A stretch of DNA of 5,536 nt from Acidimicrobiales bacterium (lineage in GTDB: Bacteria > Actinomycetota > Acidimicrobiia > Acidimicrobiales > Ilumatobacteraceae): the NCBI GenBank assembly GCA_030830415.1, contig JAURNB010000176.1:1-5536 (forward strand), read 5' to 3'. Made by a program: the position numbers and the translations under genes. This document shows, piece by piece, positions 3,601 to 5,536 of this stretch (positions within the stretch are counted from its first letter, which is position 1; every line of letters starts with the position of its first letter). The notes below the pieces were generated by a model, which did not search any database, was not told where the DNA came from, and saw only the letters and a program-made list of their open reading frames with translations.

Positions 3601-5536
3601 CAAGTGCTGGTGGCGGTGGCGGTGGCTATTGGGGTGGTGGCGGTGGCACGCAATATGCAGGGGGCGGCGGTGGTTCGTCATACACGGCGGCAGGAATTTA
3701 TGGGGTTGTACACACGATTGGCTCAACGAACACCGGCAATAACGGTTCTATTGTCGTCACGCTTCCCACATCAACAACCATGCCCACTCCAACGCAACTG
3801 GTTGGTACCGGCTGGTCGCGAACGAGTGAACTGACTTGGGTCGCTCCGCCAGTCAACGACATCACGGGTTATCGCGTGAAGTGGGGAACCGACCCGTTGA
3901 ACATCGTTTATCAGTTCGATGTGGCCGGCGGCGCAACAACCTCGTTCACCCATTCAGGTACACCTATTGCTATTTCGTCGAAAGCTATGACCACAACTGT
4001 TGCCACGTTAACGACGTCGGTGGATCATGGTCTATCGGTAGGGCAAGAGGTAGCTATCACTGGAGTCGACTCAACGTTTAATGGAACGTATGTAGTTGCA
4101 TCGGTTCCAACTACAAAAACATTTACGTACGCATTAAGCGGAACGGCAATAACTACAACGACAGTTACTCCAACGGGTTTAGTGCAGCGCACCAGTAACT
4201 TAATTTTGGGCCAAAATTATTACTACAAAATTGCTGCGCTCTACACCGACGCAACACAGTCGTGTGGCACGTTTTGCTTGTCGAGTTTTACAACAACCTC
4301 AACTGTGGTGGGGCGCTATGGAATGCAAACGGCATTCCCCTTTAACGATGGAACACATACCTACAAAGTTCCTGCTGGTGTTACACAGATTCAAGTTGAT
4401 GCACAAGGTGCCCTAGGGGCGCATGTCACGACATACACAGGTGGCAGAGGCGGAAGAGTTCAGGCTTCGGTTCCTGTGACTCCGGGCGAAACTCTGTTCA
4501 TTTACGTCGGCGGGGCTGGCGGGACCCACTTCCCATTCACTTACAAGGAAAATACCGTAGGTGGTCGCAACGGCGGCGGCACTGGTACACAAGGTGGTGG
4601 CGGTGGCGCAACCGATATACGTCGAGGCTTCACAGTAACGAATGCTGTGTTGACAAATAATGTCGTCACGCTCACTACTTCGGTTGCGCACGGATTCGCA
4701 GTGAACAACTTTGTTGTTGTTGCAGGCCTTGGAACGGCATACGACGGTAGTTACATTTTGACAGCCGTCACTGCCAACACGTTTAGCTATGCAAAAACGA
4801 ATGCGAACGTTGCCACAGCCGCAGTCGATGGTGCGGTGTACTACCTCAATCCTGCATTGGGACTATCGCGAAGAATTTTGGTTGCTGGCGGTGGCGGCGG
4901 AGCAACTCAATGGGCAAGTGGCGGAGCTGGTGGTGGGCTCGTTGCAATTGATGGTGGGGCACATGGTGGAAACGCGCGTGGTGCTGCAGGCACACAATCG
5001 ACAGGTAATGCACTGGGCCTTGGTGGAGCAGGAGTCTCCAGTGCCGGCGGTGGTGGCGGCGGCTACTGGGGCGGCGACGGCGGATCACAATATGGCGGCG
5101 GTGGCGGCGGTTCTAGTTGGACCAATAGCAACGTGGTTTTTGTGCGTCACACGCAGGGCTTTCGCAATGGAGACGGTCAACTGACCATTACCACTGCACA
5201 AAGTTCATCTATTGCGACGCCAACAGAACTTGCGGTTCTAGGTGGAGATCGACAGAACTATGTCTCGTGGGCTGCTTCAACAAATACTGAAACAACGGGC
5301 TACCGCATTAAATGGGGAACCTCGTCGGGAGCATTGACAAACATCATCGATGTGGTTGGTGGAAACACGAACGAGTATCTGCATACAGGCCTCGCCATGG
5401 GCACGCGATATTTCTACTCTGTGGCGGCAAGGTACACCGACATGAACAGTGCATGCCAAACGCTCTGTTTGTCTGATTTCTCATCTGAAGTTTCTGAGAC
5501 CACGCGATTTTCTGCGACGAGTACTTTTGATTTCAC
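576..5536 (+). CDS. Secreted multidomain subtilisin-like (S8) serine protease with FN3, FCCH-like and glycine-rich modules; 3' end beyond right edge
   Basis: One frame runs without a stop for 1653 complete codons to the window end. The product is an exported serine endopeptidase with a long C-terminal extension. Order by residue: signal peptide 1-41; FN3-1 about 61-153; I9-type propeptide about 161-240; S8 catalytic domain about 244-573 with Asp280, His356 (HGTHVAG), oxyanion Asn458 (AAGN) and Ser536 (GTSMA); a short Cys-containing linker (Cys579, Cys587); then FN3-2, Gly-rich 1, FN3-3, Gly-rich 2 and FN3-4, with FCCH-like modules inserted in the first four; then the start of a further Gly-rich domain. 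The ATG at 576 is the first possible start, since an in-frame TAG lies at 570-572. It is much larger than a typical secreted subtilase (roughly 400-600 residues). The catalytic triad is complete, so activity is likely. The substrate and the anchoring mode are not visible, and any sorting signal would lie past the edge. The unit is probably monocistronic on the left side, facing the transporter divergently. Confidence 0.93.
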   Translation, partial: MSSGSFSHRRWRTPTHLLAGVSLLFAALFSFIPLATTSANAADISCTEMVDPDVVTIASACPSVPTNVSVRASDHGIEVEWDAAVAETTQDNNAPTSFEVTVTPGDVVVKVTAPARSASVSGLINGKEYEVSVIARNDFGASEVAGPLLVTPTSGVDGVVGQLIVKYNDGVDATEVEGIATGSEAVEGLELTPLTDLGSGVHTVEISEAVTTEVADEIINTLEADPRVAWAEADDIFTTSEVAPDPEYAPRQWNLWSDFGVEQLLPVGTEGQGVVVAVVDSGSTVHADMPQPVLEGYDFVSDRPELAAPRGVDGGVVSFDGDYVDSDKYGAPGWDNNPADPGDWRDVAPVRTSSWHGTHVAGIIGAQSNNGLGVAGVAPAASILPIRALSWNGGLSSDVAAGIIWASGGHVSGVPDNTNVARVINLSISSRSQCSETLQSAIDMATANGSVVVVAAGNANSDVRDYSPANCNNVIAVGATDATGERAVYSNFGEGVNVYAPGGDLNASGDLGIYSLSNAGLREPAAESYASRQGTSMAAAHVSGVVARMLSATPTLSVSELRSELQLRSAPRTTPPTTCIPDGASTCTDPVVELAAAPTSPTGLVVNAGVRSVSMKWTPSTDTTVTGVRVQWGTSPTALTNQFTVAGRTTESFVHSGSPVRVLNKALTSNVATLTTDVAHGLAVGDSVFVSGVDSTFDGTYVVKSRTLTTFTYDRIATNVTAVALTTAGSAQKSQSLGIGQTYYYQIAYIYTDNAQSCTTACISAFSSVVSAQTQFNSSTNFAHTGGVQSYVVPAGVESLRVEANGGSGGATTFAAGRGGRVEAVVPVTPGEVLFMFVGAANTASTGGWNGGANGTAPGLGGGGASDIRRGIPLATAALVSGTATITTASAHGFAVGNSVVVAGVSAAFDGTYTVVAVPTTTRFTYARAGIADTTVTSAGSVIQALPASSWARRILVAGGGGGATSWAVGGNGGGLVASTGGTYGGNAGGVAGTQSAGSALGVGGSGTSSAGGGGGGYWGGGGGTQYAGGGGGSSYTAAGIYGVVHTIGSTNTGNNGSIVVTLPTSTTMPTPTQLVGTGWSRTSELTWVAPPVNDITGYRVKWGTDPLNIVYQFDVAGGATTSFTHSGTPIAISSKAMTTTVATLTTSVDHGLSVGQEVAITGVDSTFNGTYVVASVPTTKTFTYALSGTAITTTTVTPTGLVQRTSNLILGQNYYYKIAALYTDATQSCGTFCLSSFTTTSTVVGRYGMQTAFPFNDGTHTYKVPAGVTQIQVDAQGALGAHVTTYTGGRGGRVQASVPVTPGETLFIYVGGAGGTHFPFTYKENTVGGRNGGGTGTQGGGGGATDIRRGFTVTNAVLTNNVVTLTTSVAHGFAVNNFVVVAGLGTAYDGSYILTAVTANTFSYAKTNANVATAAVDGAVYYLNPALGLSRRILVAGGGGGATQWASGGAGGGLVAIDGGAHGGNARGAAGTQSTGNALGLGGAGVSSAGGGGGGYWGGDGGSQYGGGGGGSSWTNSNVVFVRHTQGFRNGDGQLTITTAQSSSIATPTELAVLGGDRQNYVSWAASTNTETTGYRIKWGTSSGALTNIIDVVGGNTNEYLHTGLAMGTRYFYSVAARYTDMNSACQTLCLSDFSSEVSETTRFSATSTFDF
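756..1037 (+). other. FN3-1: fibronectin type III domain ahead of the propeptide
   Basis: Residues about 61-153 carry FN3 landmarks: PTNVSVRA (strand A/B), the core Trp in VEWDAA (strand C), and the hydrophobic YEVSVIARNDFG (strand F, with the family Tyr) followed by the G strand SEVAGPLLVTP. It has no inserted module. It lies between the signal peptide and the I9 propeptide, an unusual place because the propeptide normally follows the signal peptide directly. Cys46 and Cys61 flank the short segment before it and might pair. Confidence 0.75.
1056..1295 (+). other. I9-type inhibitory propeptide (intramolecular chaperone)
   Basis: Residues about 161-240 show the beta-alpha-beta pattern of subtilisin propeptides: GQLIVKY at 161-167, a helical segment around ADEIINTLEADPRV, and VAWAEAD as the final strand that normally docks on the protease. 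Such propeptides help the catalytic domain fold, inhibit it, and are then cut off by the enzyme itself. The linker TTSEVAPDPEY (about 238-248) is the likely processing region. The position directly before the catalytic domain supports the call; sequence conservation of this family is weak. Confidence 0.7.
1305..2294 (+). other. Peptidase S8 (subtilisin) catalytic domain
   Basis: Residues about 244-573. It begins with the typical PDPEYAPRQWNL lead-in. The triad is Asp280 in VVAVVDSG, His356 in WHGTHVAGI and Ser536 in GTSMAAAHVSG; Asn458 in VVVVAAGN forms the oxyanion hole. Asp and His are 76 residues apart, with an insertion containing WDNNPADPGDW, a pattern known from large bacterial extracellular S8A proteases of the Dichelobacter/Xanthomonas type. 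Cys434 and Cys471 bracket Asn458 and probably form a disulfide, fitting an extracellular enzyme. The Ser motif reads GTSMAAAHV where nearly all relatives have GTSMAAPHV. All essential residues are present. Confidence 0.93.
2547..2783 (+). other. FCCH-like module 1, inserted in FN3-2
   Basis: 79 codons (residues 658-736) separate FVHSG from LGIGQTYYY, two parts of a single FN3 fold. The core reads VATLTTDVAHGLAVGDSVFV, then GVDSTFDGTYVV and TTFTY. This small beta module is common in phage structural proteins and bacterial surface proteins and is often annotated by similarity to the E1 FCCH domain; that label carries no ubiquitin function here. It most resembles module 3, which occupies the same loop in FN3-3. 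Confidence 0.7.
3189..3413 (+). other. FCCH-like module 2, inserted in Gly-rich 1
   Basis: The module lies between GASDIRRG and PASSWARRILVAGG, which are adjacent strands in ordinary Gly-rich domains. The core reads TATITTASAHGFAVGNSVVV, AGVSAAFDGTYTVV and RFTYAR. It shares HGFAV and VVVAG with module 4 in the second Gly-rich domain. The ends are approximate because the flanking linker varies. Confidence 0.65.
3960..4199 (+). other. FCCH-like module 3, inserted in FN3-3
   Basis: 80 codons (residues 1129-1208) lie between FTHSG and LILGQNYYY. The core reads VATLTTSVDHGLSVGQEVAI, TGVDSTFNGTYVV and KTFTYAL. GVDSTF-[DN]-GTYVV is shared with module 1 at the equivalent site, which indicates that the module was already in place before the FN3-Gly-rich block was duplicated. 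Confidence 0.7.
4629..4847 (+). other. FCCH-like module 4, inserted in Gly-rich 2
   Basis: The module lies between GATDIRRG and NPALGLSRRILVAGG. The core reads VVTLTTSVAHGFAVNNFVVV, AGLGTAYDGSYIL and NTFSYAK. The usual Gly after HGFAV is replaced by Asn and the DGTY is DGSY, making this the most divergent of the four copies. The ends are approximate. Confidence 0.65.
5199..5509 (+). other. FN3-4: uninterrupted fibronectin type III domain
   Basis: The domain starts a third composite unit: ATPTELAV, YVSWAAS, GYRIKWGTSS, YLHTG directly followed by LAMGTRYFYSVAARYTD, and the C-x3-C pair Cys1627/Cys1631. The loop that holds an FCCH-like module in FN3-2 and FN3-3 is empty here, so this copy defines the intact host fold. 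After it, residues to the window end (STFDF) resemble the start of the Gly-rich domains (TNFAH, TAFPF), so the array continues past the edge. Confidence 0.8.

Larger units (their letters stand above)
2370..3767 (+). repeat. Composite repeat unit 1: FN3-2 plus Gly-rich 1 (each with an inserted FCCH-like module)
   Basis: This is the first of two full copies of a degenerate block of about 1.4 kb. FN3-2 occupies 2370-2900: SPTGLVV, MKWTP, VQWGTSP, FVHSG, insertion, GQTYYYQIAYIYTD, and a C-x3-C pair at Cys758/Cys762. Gly-rich 1 occupies 2901-3767: a leading beta strand segment (YVVPAGVESLRVEANG), AGRGGRVEA, TPGEVLFMFVG, GGGGASDIRRG, insertion, RRILVAGGGGG, then Gly6-YW-Gly5 around residues 1012-1024 and GGGGGSSY. 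The Gly-rich pattern matches the PF12810-type domain also found in the ALK/LTK receptor ectodomains. Alignment with 3768-5198 is clear at the protein level and locally also at the DNA level. Confidence 0.85.
3768..5198 (+). repeat. Composite repeat unit 2: FN3-3 plus Gly-rich 2 (each with an inserted FCCH-like module)
   Basis: This is the second copy of the block. FN3-3 (3768-4310) has PTPTQLVG, LTWVAP, GYRVKWGTDP, FTHSG, insertion, GQNYYYKIAALYTD and Cys1230/Cys1234. Gly-rich 2 (4311-5198) has YKVPAGVTQIQVDAQG, GGRGGRVQA, TPGETLFIYVG, GGGGGATDIRRG, insertion, RRILVAGGGGGATQW, Gly6-YW and GGGGGGSSW, ending in NGDGQLTIT. DNA identity to unit 1 is highest around 3435-3470 versus 4872-4907 (the segment coding RILVAGGGGGAT), with changes mostly at third codon positions, so the protein is conserved while the DNA has drifted. 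Confidence 0.85.

Noticed and set aside
3445..3834. Plus-strand +1 frame over the Gly-rich region, and the matching one at 4789-5184
   Set aside because: These two resemble each other only because the underlying Gly-rich repeats do; they are shifted-frame readings of GGT/GGC codons.
2589..4800. A ubiquitin-like system implied by the FCCH similarity
   Set aside because: The likeness is to a small beta fold that is widespread in phage and surface proteins; there is no adenylation domain, catalytic Cys or E2/ubiquitin-like partner in the window.
4846..5088. Arg/His-rich minus-strand frame that could pass for a small basic protein
   Set aside because: It is the complement of Gly codon runs (GCC/ACC read in another phase); the same artefact appears at 3511-3726.
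2370..5198. CRISPR array or simple tandem repeat locus
   Set aside because: The repeats are long (about 1.4 kb), in frame, divergent at third codon positions and coding; there are no short identical repeats with unique spacers.

Overview
The window looks like chromosomal DNA of a medium-G+C bacterium, most probably an actinobacterium. The clues are roughly balanced G+C by eye, a possibly leaderless start at the large gene, a Sec signal peptide ending in an Ala-x-Ala site, and a secreted subtilase joined to fibronectin type III and glycine-rich modules. No ribosomal RNA or housekeeping marker is present, so the lineage is an inference and I would not go below phylum.

Layout. Positions 1-419 (minus strand) hold the first 139 codons of a major facilitator superfamily (MFS) transporter of the DHA2 drug/proton antiporter type, cut by the left edge. 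Positions 420-575 are the divergent intergenic region, with a -10-like hexamer lying inside an 8-bp-arm dyad whose last base is the A of the next start codon. Positions 576-5536 (plus strand) are one uninterrupted reading frame of 1653 codons, cut by the right edge. It encodes a secreted multidomain subtilisin-family (S8) serine protease.

The big protein reads, in order: signal peptide, FN3-1, I9-type inhibitory propeptide, S8 catalytic domain (Asp280, His356, Asn458, Ser536), then a composite array of FN3-2, glycine-rich 1, FN3-3, glycine-rich 2, FN3-4, and the first residues of what looks like glycine-rich 3. A small beta module of about 65-80 residues, resembling the phage and bacterial domains annotated as 'E1 FCCH-like', sits inside FN3-2, glycine-rich 1, FN3-3 and glycine-rich 2, each time in one loop of the host domain. 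FN3-4 has no insertion at the same loop and serves as a natural empty site. The FN3-glycine-rich block is a degenerate tandem repeat of about 1.4 kb.

The transporter and protease are divergent and need not be functionally linked. The protease is probably exported, matured by removal of the FN3-1/propeptide segment, and displayed or released with a long, Gly-rich, probably adhesive or structural C-terminal stalk. No CRISPR array, tRNA, rRNA, insertion sequence or toxin-antitoxin system was seen.
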